DNA of 6,032 bases from NCBI GenBank assembly GCA_020024175.1, contig JAHHUB010000102.1:1-6032 (forward strand), read 5' to 3'. Numbering within the stretch: the stretch's first letter is position 1; each line of letters starts with the position of its first letter. Positions 1 to 6,024 of this stretch are shown here, piece after piece. The translations under genes and the position numbers were made by a program. The notes beneath the pieces are model-generated. The model was not told the origin of the DNA. It saw only the letters and a program-made list of their open reading frames with translations, and did no database searches. This DNA comes from Oscillospiraceae bacterium (lineage in GTDB: Bacteria; Bacillota; Clostridia; Oscillospirales; Ruminococcaceae).

Positions 1-90
1 TTTGTTTTTTAAGACAAAAAACCGTTTTTTTACCAATTATGGGTACTGCATTATAGATAATATCTACAAAGATTTTTTTAATATTTAATA

Positions 91-2292
91 CTATTTACAA
101 ATTAATCCAGCTGATGGCAATGTTTTTACACGGTATTTTTCTGAATTATCAATCATATCTTCTGCAAATTTTTTCACAGATATTATTGTGGCATTTTTCT
201 TGATACTCAAAACATTTACACCTATGGAATTTTTGGTGGATTTGGTTTCCATCAATGCAGTATTAAATATCATTGTTCTGCCTGTGTCAGTTTGAATTAT
301 AATTTCTTTGTCATCTTCCAGTTTAAACATTGCAATGAGAGGAGATTTATCGGAGTAGGCATTAAGCAGTTTTCTGCGTTTAGTTTTGGTTTCATAAGCG
401 GCCAGATCTATTTTAGCGGCTTTGCCGTTTTCAAACATAAAGAACATAAATCCTTTGTAATCGGAAGTTACTGCCATATAAATGGGCATTTCTCCTTCTT
501 CCATACCCAAAACTGCAGGGATATAATCTCCCAGCACACTGGCTTTGGTATCTTCAAATTCCGATGCAGCAGTTTTATAAACCTGACAGCGATTGGTAAA
601 GAACAGGATTTCATCAGTATTTTGACCCTCAATATGTTCAATTACTTCATCACCTGATTTTAGCTTCTGTTCACTACTCATACGCAAAGACTGAGGTGTA
701 ATCTTTTTGAAATAACCTTCAGAAGTAAAAAACAAATTTACCGGATAATCAGACACCTCTTCCAAAACGGAATTTTCTTCTTCTGTATCCACATAAATAA
801 GCATACTGCGACGAGGTTGAGAAAACTTCTTTATTACATTTTTAAGACCGTTTATGATTATAGTTTTAACCCTTTTTTCATTTTTCAGAATATCTTCCAT
901 ATCTGCAATTTCTTCTTCCAGTTGTTTTATTTCAGATATTCTTTTAACGATGTATTCTTCATTTAAATTACGCAGTTTTATTTCAGCAACATATTCCGCC
1001 TGTGTTTCATCAATCATAAAACCAATCATAAGATTTGGAACAACTTCTTTTTCTTCTTTGGTTTCCCTTACGATTTTAATTGCTTTATCAATATCAAGGA
1101 GAATCTTCTCAAGACCTCTTAGCAGATGGAGTTTTTCTTTCTTTTTATTAAGTTCAAAATAAACTCCTCTTTTTACACAGTCTTTACGAAATGCTACCCA
1201 TTCGCTGAGGATTTCTCTCACACCCATAACTTTTGGCATACCACCGATAAGTATATTAAAGTTACAGGCAAAGCTATCCTCCAGTGTGGTCATTTTAAAA
1301 AGTTTCTGCATAAGTTTTTCGGGGTCGGCACTTCTTTTTAAATCAATGGTAATTTTAAGACCTTTTAAATCAGTTTCATCTCTGACATCGCTGATTTCTT
1401 TGATTTTACCATTTTTTACATTTTCAATTATCTTGTCTATGATAACTTCCACCGTGGTTGTAGGAGGAATTTCCGTAATTTCAATACAATTATTTATTTT
1501 ATCATAGTTATATCTGCTTCTTACTCTGATACTTCCCCTGCCTGTTTCACAGATTGACTTAAACTTTTCTTCATCATAGATGATATATCCCCCCTGAGGA
1601 AAATCCGGGGCTTTTAAAGTAGACATAATATCATGGTTGGGATTTTTGATAAGTTCAATGGTGGTTTCACAAACCTCCTGCAAATTAAACGGACAGATAG
1701 AACTTGCCATAGCTACTGCAATACCACTGGTAGATGTAATTAAAACTGAAGGATAAGTAACCGGCAGTAAAGTGGGTTCTTTCATGGTATTATCATAGTT
1801 ATCAACAAAATCCACTGTGTCCTTGTCTATATCCTTAAAAACCTCACTGCATATATCAGCCAGTTTTACTTCTGTATATCTGGAGGCGGCACATTCCATA
1901 TCCCGTGAATAGCTTTTGCCGAAATTTCCCTTAGAGTCAATATAAGGGTGAAGCAAAGCCTCATTTCCTCGGGAAAGTCTTACCAAAGTATCATAAATAG
2001 TCATATCACCATGAGGATTTAATTTCATGGTTTGTCCCACAACATTGGCGGATTTTGTTTTATTTCCTGTAAGAAGTCCCATTTTGTACATGGTGTAAAG
2101 CAGTTTTCTTTGAGAAGGCTTAAAACCGTCTATTTCAGGGATAGCTCTTGATATAATAACACTCATGGCATAGGGCATATAGTTTCTTTCCAAAGTGTCG
2201 GTAATTTCTTCATCAACCACAATTCCGGCATTTTCGATAAAGGCATTGGTATTTACATTTTTAGGAGCATCTTTTTCTTTTTTCTTAGCCAT
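91..2292 (-). CDS. parC: Type IIA DNA topoisomerase subunit A, divergent Topo IV/gyrase A paralogue
   Basis: Breakage-reunion subunit of a type IIA topoisomerase; it would cut and religate both DNA strands as a heterotetramer with the B subunit encoded just upstream. A Lys-rich N-terminal extension (about residues 1-25) precedes the YAMSVI motif at 41-46. The winged-helix domain has R49, a quinolone-region loop PHGDMTIYD (93-101) and the catalytic tyrosine Y139 in ASRYTE. GIAVAMA at 190-196 keeps the DNA-intercalating isoleucine (I191). Tower and coiled-coil regions span roughly 240-490. The C-terminal region (about 515-710) shows about four degenerate beta-pinwheel blades (FFTSEGYFKK, FFTNRCQVYK, FFMFENGKAAK, IIQTDTGRTMIF) and no GyrA box (QRRGGRG type), so DNA wrapping and supercoiling are unlikely. 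At 733 aa it is shorter than usual GyrA (over 800). The ATG start is supported by a strong Shine-Dalgarno overlapping the B-subunit stop. The parC name is functional inference; many pipelines would call it gyrA. Confidence 0.88.
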   Translation of the reverse strand: MAKKKEKDAPKNVNTNAFIENAGIVVDEEITDTLERNYMPYAMSVIISRAIPEIDGFKPSQRKLLYTMYKMGLLTGNKTKSANVVGQTMKLNPHGDMTIYDTLVRLSRGNEALLHPYIDSKGNFGKSYSRDMECAASRYTEVKLADICSEVFKDIDKDTVDFVDNYDNTMKEPTLLPVTYPSVLITSTSGIAVAMASSICPFNLQEVCETTIELIKNPNHDIMSTLKAPDFPQGGYIIYDEEKFKSICETGRGSIRVRSRYNYDKINNCIEITEIPPTTTVEVIIDKIIENVKNGKIKEISDVRDETDLKGLKITIDLKRSADPEKLMQKLFKMTTLEDSFACNFNILIGGMPKVMGVREILSEWVAFRKDCVKRGVYFELNKKKEKLHLLRGLEKILLDIDKAIKIVRETKEEKEVVPNLMIGFMIDETQAEYVAEIKLRNLNEEYIVKRISEIKQLEEEIADMEDILKNEKRVKTIIINGLKNVIKKFSQPRRSMLIYVDTEEENSVLEEVSDYPVNLFFTSEGYFKKITPQSLRMSSEQKLKSGDEVIEHIEGQNTDEILFFTNRCQVYKTAASEFEDTKASVLGDYIPAVLGMEEGEMPIYMAVTSDYKGFMFFMFENGKAAKIDLAAYETKTKRRKLLNAYSDKSPLIAMFKLEDDKEIIIQTDTGRTMIFNTALMETKSTKNSIGVNVLSIKKNATIISVKKFAEDMIDNSEKYRVKTLPSAGLICK

Positions 2293-2297
2293 TATAT

Positions 2298-2306
2298 CCC
2301 CTCCTT
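2298..2306 (-). promoter_or_regulatory. Ribosome binding site of the A subunit
   Basis: The minus strand reads AAGGAGGGG then ATATA then ATG. The Shine-Dalgarno is near-perfect and overlaps the TAA stop codon of the upstream B-subunit gene, which fixes the A-subunit start and suggests translational coupling of the two subunits. Confidence 0.85.
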
Positions 2307-4290
2307 ATGATATATCTGCATTGTCCAGATACATATATCCAAAATTTGCAATATGTTCTTTTCTGCCTGCCAGATTATCTCCCAAAAGAAGTTCAAACAT
2401 TTCCTTTGTTTCCTGTGCATTGTTGGGTAAAACTTTTATAAGTCTGCGTGTATCAGGGTTCATTGTGGTCATCCACATCATTTCAGGTTCGTTTTCACCA
2501 AGACCCTTTGAACGCTGTATGGTAAACTTACTTTTACCGAGTTTTGTTAATATATCATGTTTTTCCTGCTCATTATAAGCAAAATAAGTTTTGTCGCCGC
2601 AGGTAATTTCAAAAAGAGGTGATTCCGCAATATATACATAACCTTTTTCAATAAGGGTAGGTGTTAAGCAGTACAGCATAGTTAAAATCAGTGTTCTTAT
2701 CTGAAATCCGTCCACATCCGCATCGGTACAGATAATAATTTTATTCCAGCGGAGATTTTCCAAATCGAAATTGGAAAGTTCCTTGTTGGCTTTGGATTTT
2801 ACTTCCACACCACAGCCTAAAACTTTGATTATATCAGTAATAATATCATTTTTAAAAATCTTTTCATAATCGGATTTCAGGCAGTTGAGGATTTTACCTC
2901 TGACGGGAATTATAGCCTGAAATTCCGAGTCTCTGCCTAGTTTGCAGGCACCCAGTGCCGAGTCGCCTTCCACAATGTAAATTTCCCGTTTGTCAGTATC
3001 TTTAGTGCGGCAGTCAACAAATTTCTGTACTCGGTTTGACATATCTATATTGCCTGCTAATTTCTTTTTGATATTTTGTCGGGTTTTTTCGGCACTTTCA
3101 CGGCTTCTCTTGTTGACTAAAACCTGTTCACAGATTCTTTGGGCTTCATCTGGATTTTCAATAAAGTAAATTTCAAGATTATGCTTTAAAAATTCCGTCA
3201 TAAATTCCTGTATAAATTTATTTCTGATAGCTTTTTTAGTCTGATTTTCATAGGATGTCTGAGTAGAAAAAGAAGATGAAACCAAAACAAGGCAATCCTC
3301 TACATCATTATAAGTAATTCGGCTTTCATTTTTCAGATATTTATTCTGCTGTTTTATATATGTGTCAATTTGATTTACAAAGGCATTTTTTACAGCTTTT
3401 TCAGGCGAACCGCCGTATTCCAAAAAACTGGAGTTGTGATAATACTGTATATCCTTAATCTTGTTTGAAAAAACAAATGCCACAGAAAGCTTAACCTTAT
3501 AATCTGACATATCTTCTCTGTCACGGCCTCTGCCTTCTTCTTCAAAATACTGAATACTGCTGAGAGTATCTTCTCCCGCTATTTCTTTTACATAGTCCCT
3601 TATACCGTTTGCATAAGTATATTCCTCAGTCTGAAAGCCTTTTTCTGTTTCGTATTTAAAGATAAATTTAATACCCTCATTTACAACTGCCTGTCTTTTC
3701 ATTGTATCGGCAAAAAATTCATTTGGTATATCGGTTTCTGTAAATACATCAAGGTCAGGACGCCATTTTATTCTGGTTCCTGTCTGTTTGCGGTTGGTAT
3801 CTTCCACATGAAGTCCACCTACATTTTCACCTTTTTCAAAATTAAGGGTATATCTTTTGCCGTCACGATAAATTTCAACTTCCATATACTCAGCGGTGTA
3901 CTGTGTTGCACAAAGACCCAATCCGTTAAGTCCCAGTGCAAATTCGTAGTTTTCGCCTTCGTTGTTTTTATATTTTCCACCTGCATAAAGTTCACAAAAA
4001 ACAAGTTCCCAGTTGTAACATCCTTCTCTTGGATTAAAATCAACGGGTATACCCCTTCCCCTGTCCTCTATTTCCACGGAGCCGTCAGCAAAATTTGTAA
4101 GTATAATTTCTTTTCCGTACCCCTCTCTCGCTTCGTCGATTGCGTTGGAAAGTATTTCAAATACTGAATGTTCACAACCCTCAAGCCCATCGGAACCAAA
4201 AATAACGGCAGGGCGTTTTCTCACTCTGTCGGAACCTTTTAATAATGATATACTGTCATTTCCGTATTCCCGAGTTTTATTTTTTGGCAT
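2305..4290 (-). CDS. parE: Type IIA DNA topoisomerase subunit B (ATPase/TOPRIM), divergent Topo IV/gyrase B paralogue
   Basis: ATPase subunit that powers strand passage and supplies the TOPRIM metal site for cleavage by the A subunit encoded 12 bases downstream. The GHKL ATPase domain (about 20-215) starts with RKRPAVIFGS and has general base E45 and Mg ligand N49 in FEILSNAIDEA, D76 in DRGRGIP, and a modified ATP lid GLNGLG (120-125) in place of GLHGVG. The transducer domain carries the QTK loop (350-352). TOPRIM follows with EGDSA (441-445), PVRGK (462-466), DADVD (523-527) and KGLGE (595-599). The length of 661 aa fits Gram-positive GyrB/ParE without the large proteobacterial insertion. 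Unusual residues are T148 at the aminocoumarin-contact arginine, E116 at the lid lysine, and Q530 at the DxDxDGxH histidine. No in-frame start lies upstream because a TAA sits two codons before the ATG. Catalytic residues are intact, so an active enzyme is expected. The parE versus gyrB label rests mainly on its partner lacking a GyrA box. Confidence 0.9.
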   Translation of the reverse strand: MPKNKTREYGNDSISLLKGSDRVRKRPAVIFGSDGLEGCEHSVFEILSNAIDEAREGYGKEIILTNFADGSVEIEDRGRGIPVDFNPREGCYNWELVFCELYAGGKYKNNEGENYEFALGLNGLGLCATQYTAEYMEVEIYRDGKRYTLNFEKGENVGGLHVEDTNRKQTGTRIKWRPDLDVFTETDIPNEFFADTMKRQAVVNEGIKFIFKYETEKGFQTEEYTYANGIRDYVKEIAGEDTLSSIQYFEEEGRGRDREDMSDYKVKLSVAFVFSNKIKDIQYYHNSSFLEYGGSPEKAVKNAFVNQIDTYIKQQNKYLKNESRITYNDVEDCLVLVSSSFSTQTSYENQTKKAIRNKFIQEFMTEFLKHNLEIYFIENPDEAQRICEQVLVNKRSRESAEKTRQNIKKKLAGNIDMSNRVQKFVDCRTKDTDKREIYIVEGDSALGACKLGRDSEFQAIIPVRGKILNCLKSDYEKIFKNDIITDIIKVLGCGVEVKSKANKELSNFDLENLRWNKIIICTDADVDGFQIRTLILTMLYCLTPTLIEKGYVYIAESPLFEITCGDKTYFAYNEQEKHDILTKLGKSKFTIQRSKGLGENEPEMMWMTTMNPDTRRLIKVLPNNAQETKEMFELLLGDNLAGRKEHIANFGYMYLDNADIS

Positions 4291-4303
4291 ATTTTAAATC
4301 AAT

Positions 4304-4308
4304 CCCTT
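4304..4308 (-). promoter_or_regulatory. Candidate ribosome binding site of the B subunit, long spacing
   Basis: The only purine-rich candidate before the B-subunit ATG is AAGGG, 13 bases from the start codon. That is longer than the 6-8 bases seen for rsmD, coaD and the A subunit. An in-frame TAA just upstream excludes an earlier start, and the RKRP motif region follows normally, so the ATG is kept. Weak initiation is possible. Confidence 0.45.
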
Positions 4309-4329
4309 CGTAACCTGTTAATAAATTCA

Positions 4330-4335
4330 ATTATC
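4330..4335 (-). promoter_or_regulatory. Possible -10 box for the topoisomerase operon
   Basis: GATAAT on the minus strand matches TATAAT at 5 of 6 bases, 39 bases before the B-subunit ATG and just after the terminator hairpin. A -35 box at standard spacing would lie inside the hairpin, where no good TTGACA match is seen. TTGTCG within the hairpin stem, 17 bases before TTTATT, is an alternative weak pair. The topoisomerase genes need either a local promoter or readthrough. Confidence 0.25.
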
Positions 4336-4340
4336 GGAAA

Positions 4341-4366
4341 AGCGACAAGCTGTTTTGCTTGTCGCT
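4341..4366 (-). terminator. Intrinsic terminator after the rsmD-coaD unit, potentially bidirectional
   Basis: AGCGACAAGC and GCTTGTCGCT form a perfect 10-bp stem around a 6-base loop, beginning 4 bases after the stop of the 171-aa gene. On the minus strand the stem ends in a short T run (TTTT then CC). On the plus strand it is followed by G and five Ts. The position between two same-strand units supports termination of the upstream one; the short T tract may make it leaky. Confidence 0.75.
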
Positions 4367-4370
4367 GTTT

Positions 4371-4886
4371 TTACTTATTGTTTATCTCATAATGAGATGG
4401 CAGAGAACTTACAGAATTTCCGTATCTTCTCTGAGTTTGCTGAATTCCGTTTCTGGTAGTTTTTACATCATTTAAGGATTTTAAAAGAACTTCTTCGGTT
4501 TGTTTTAAAATCAAATCTGCATAATCGTTTGTGGCTCTTCTTATTTCCTTTGATTTAAGCTGAGCATTGCTGATTATTTCATTGGCTTTTGCCTGAGCCT
4601 GTTTTACCACTTCTTCATTTGTTATAAGCACTCTGGCTCTGTCCTCAGCTTTTTTAACAATGGCTTCTGCTTCTTTTTTGGCTCTGCTGATAATTTCTGA
4701 TTCTTTTTCTGATATGGCCTGAGCTTCCTTAATCTGATGAGGCATATTTACTCTTATGTCATCCAGATACTCTCTGAGTTTATCTGTATCAATCAGCCCT
4801 TTTTTATTAAAAGGAATATTGACTGCACGGTCAATCATATCATCAATATTTTCCAATATTTCTTCTATATTTGTCAATTTATCCAT
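4371..4886 (-). CDS. Coiled-coil protein of unknown function (often labelled ATPase-like or V-ATPase subunit H-like)
   Basis: A 171-aa soluble protein with no signal peptide or membrane segment. Residues 1-50 are acidic and helical (LTNIEEILENIDDMIDRA, then a KLREYLDDIRVNMP stretch). Residues 50-140 form a long Ala/Glu/Lys-rich helix with repeated A-x-x-E-A and K-A-E-x-A patterns, typical of a coiled coil. The tail (about 150-171) is polar and probably disordered. Such helices give weak similarity to ATP synthase b and E/H stalk subunits and to DivIVA-like proteins, which explains ATPase labels on relatives. No P-loop is visible, no ATP synthase genes are nearby, and the N-terminal membrane helix of AtpF is absent. 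It starts 5 bases after the coaD stop, with GGGAG 12 bases before the ATG inside coaD, so it is cotranscribed. A structural or DivIVA-like scaffolding role is inference only. Confidence 0.8.
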   Translation of the reverse strand: MDKLTNIEEILENIDDMIDRAVNIPFNKKGLIDTDKLREYLDDIRVNMPHQIKEAQAISEKESEIISRAKKEAEAIVKKAEDRARVLITNEEVVKQAQAKANEIISNAQLKSKEIRRATNDYADLILKQTEEVLLKSLNDVKTTRNGIQQTQRRYGNSVSSLPSHYEINNK

Positions 4887-4891
4887 ATTAA

Positions 4892-5392
4892 TTATTCTCT
4901 CCCTTTATCGGATTTCGGTATAAGCCTTGCAGCAATTTCATCATATAAAACCGTTGGTACAAAATCACTTATATCTCCGTTAAACTGTGCTACCTGTTTA
5001 ACCAAACTTGAACTCAGATACATATTTTGAATACCTGTTGTCAAAAACACGGTTTCTGCACAGGGTAGAAACTTTTTATTGGTAAGGGCCATCTGAAATT
5101 CATACTCAAAGTCAGACATGGCACGAAGTCCCTTGACGATTGCTGCTGCTCCCACTTGTCTTACATAATCTATGAGCAAACCTTCATAACTGTCAACGGT
5201 TATATTTTCTATTCCCACGACTGCTTTTTTTATCATTTCCACTCTTTCTGCGGCGGTGAAAGCAGGGTGCTTATTAGGGTTTACCACCACCAAAACAATA
5301 ACTTTGTCAAACAAAGTGGATGCTCTTTTTATTATATCCAAATGTCCCAAAGTAATAGGGTCAAAACTTCCGGGACAGACTGCTGTTTTCAT
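4892..5392 (-). CDS. coaD: Phosphopantetheine adenylyltransferase (PPAT)
   Basis: Catalyses the fourth, penultimate step of coenzyme A synthesis in the cytoplasm: 4'-phosphopantetheine plus ATP gives dephospho-CoA plus pyrophosphate. The 166-aa length is typical of bacterial CoaD (about 160). The nucleotidyltransferase fold opens with AVCPGSFDPITLGHLDII; T14-L-G-H17 is the (T/H)xGH signature that binds ATP. NPNKHPAFT supplies K41, VKGLRAMSDFEYE (86-98) gives R90 and the substrate-loop residues, and YLSSSLVKQ (125-133) is the conserved C-terminal nucleotide-binding segment. The ATG follows the rsmD stop with no gap (TAAATG), and its GGAGG lies inside the end of rsmD 8 bases from the start, indicating translational coupling. 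The rsmD-coaD pair is the standard Firmicute arrangement (ylbH-ylbI in Bacillus subtilis). Confidence 0.97.
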   Translation of the reverse strand: MKTAVCPGSFDPITLGHLDIIKRASTLFDKVIVLVVVNPNKHPAFTAAERVEMIKKAVVGIENITVDSYEGLLIDYVRQVGAAAIVKGLRAMSDFEYEFQMALTNKKFLPCAETVFLTTGIQNMYLSSSLVKQVAQFNGDISDFVPTVLYDEIAARLIPKSDKGRE

Positions 5393-5941
5393 TTACAATT
5401 CCTCCGGATTTCTGCGATAAACTGTAATTTTAGCTCTGCCATATTTATATATACGATGTATGGCAAATTCACCTACTGACTGAGGCAAATCCTCTCTTTT
5501 GTCGGTTTCACAGACAATAATACCATTTTGGCTCATCTGTTTTGTCAGCAAAGGCAATGCTTCCCCAGGCATATTCTGTCCATAGGGAGGATCAAGAAAG
5601 GCAATGTCAAAAACTTCTTTATTTACAGACAAAAATGCTTTATAATCCATGAATACAACTTTTGCTTTTGGCATAAGTTTTGTTATATTTAAATTTTCCG
5701 TGATAACTTTTTGCGACATTCTGGAGTTATCCACAAAAACCGCTTTTTTAGCTCCACGGCTCAAAGCTTCAATACCCATTTGTCCGGAACCTGAAAATAA
5801 GTCCAAAAACACCTTGTCCTCCAGTTCAAAATTGAGTATGCTGAAAACAGATTCCTTGGTGATTTCCGCTGTAGGTCTTACATCATACCCTTCAGGGGAA
5901 ACAAGTTTTCTGCCTCTTGCTATTCCGGTAATTACTCTCAT
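5393..5941 (-). CDS. rsmD: 16S rRNA (guanine(966)-N(2))-methyltransferase RsmD
   Basis: Methylates N2 of G966 in 16S rRNA during small-subunit assembly, using S-adenosylmethionine. The protein starts MRVITGIARGRKL, the family's usual N-terminus, followed by RPTAEITKESVFSIL (22-36). The SAM-binding motif I is DLFSGSGQMGIEALSRGA (47-64), the acidic motif II residue lies in VFVDNS (68-73), and the catalytic DPPY is at 117-120. YKYGRAKITVYRR closes the fold. At 182 aa it is a normal length. The ATG at 5941 is chosen over an in-frame TTG at 5953: GGAG sits 6 bases before the ATG and directly overlaps the codons after the TTG, and homologues begin with MRVI. It is first in the rsmD-coaD-coiled-coil unit, with a good promoter about 55 bases upstream of the start. 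Confidence 0.96.
   Translation of the reverse strand: MRVITGIARGRKLVSPEGYDVRPTAEITKESVFSILNFELEDKVFLDLFSGSGQMGIEALSRGAKKAVFVDNSRMSQKVITENLNITKLMPKAKVVFMDYKAFLSVNKEVFDIAFLDPPYGQNMPGEALPLLTKQMSQNGIIVCETDKREDLPQSVGEFAIHRIYKYGRAKITVYRRNPEEL
5401..5405 (-). promoter_or_regulatory. Ribosome binding site of coaD
   Basis: GGAGG on the minus strand lies 8 bases before the coaD ATG and entirely within the last codons of rsmD. It fixes the coaD start immediately after the rsmD TAA and implies coupled translation. Confidence 0.85.
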
Positions 5942-5947
5942 ATTTAA

Positions 5948-5951
5948 CTCC
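5948..5951 (-). promoter_or_regulatory. Ribosome binding site that decides the rsmD start
   Basis: GGAG on the minus strand, 6 bases before the ATG at 5941. It overlaps the alternative TTG codon at 5951-5953, so translation should begin at the ATG, removing four residues from the longest open frame. Confidence 0.8.
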
Positions 5952-5985
5952 AATCCGTTTATAACTTTTCCTTTTAAAACTGCTT

Positions 5986-6000
5986 ATACTTATTAAGTAT
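5986..6000. promoter_or_regulatory. 15-bp palindrome overlapping the rsmD promoter, possible operator
   Basis: ATACTT-ATT-AAGTAT is a perfect 6-bp inverted repeat with a 3-base centre. It covers five of the six -10 bases and the predicted transcription start. One more AAGTAT half-site lies at 6023-6028, overlapping the -35 box. The placement suits a repressor site, but AT-rich palindromes of this size also arise by chance and no matching regulator is in view. Confidence 0.35.
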
Positions 6001-6024
6001 CTGACATTTTGCCTAAAAAGTCAA
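5996..6024 (-). promoter_or_regulatory. Sigma-A-type promoter of the rsmD-coaD unit
   Basis: On the minus strand the -35 box TTGACT (6019-6024, 5 of 6 matches) is separated by exactly 17 bases from the -10 box GATACT (5996-6001, 4 of 6 matches). Transcription should start near 5989, giving a 5' leader of about 48 bases ending in the rsmD Shine-Dalgarno. Confidence 0.65.

Noticed and set aside
4..22. Hairpin GTTTTTT-N5-AAAAAAC after the A subunit, possible terminator
   Set aside because: The stem has one G-C pair and six A-T pairs, too weak for a convincing intrinsic terminator; the real terminator may lie outside the window.
50..55. Perfect TATAAT on the minus strand downstream of the A subunit
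   Set aside because: The region 17 bases upstream is only A-rich and has no -35-like hexamer; in DNA this AT-rich a lone hexamer is weak evidence for a promoter of a gene beyond the window.
54..66. Small palindrome TAGAT-AAT-ATCTA
   Set aside because: Five-base AT-rich arms with no associated promoter or gene; expected by chance.
854..1162. Plus-strand open frame of about 100 codons (others at 292-657, 2195-2578, 3808-4167, 5649-5996)
   Set aside because: All lie antisense to well-supported genes, give Phe/Ser/Ile-rich translations typical of the complement of Lys/Glu-rich coding DNA, and match no family I recognise.
3819..4043. Minus-strand 74-codon frame inside the B-subunit gene
   Set aside because: It is an alternate frame fully within the conserved GHKL ATPase domain, with no recognisable product.
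91..4290. Housekeeping gyrBA
   Set aside because: No GyrA box, several altered signature residues, and no replication-origin genes in view; the context fits an accessory or Topo IV-like pair better, although automated names may still say gyrase.
4371..4886. ATP synthase F0 subunit b (atpF) identity for the coiled-coil gene
   Set aside because: It lacks the N-terminal membrane helix, there are no atp genes nearby, and the resemblance is limited to Ala/Glu/Lys-rich helix composition.
5942..5953. In-frame TTG start giving rsmD four extra residues (MELN)
   Set aside because: The Shine-Dalgarno GGAG overlaps this region and is correctly spaced for the ATG at 5941; homologues begin MRV(I/V).
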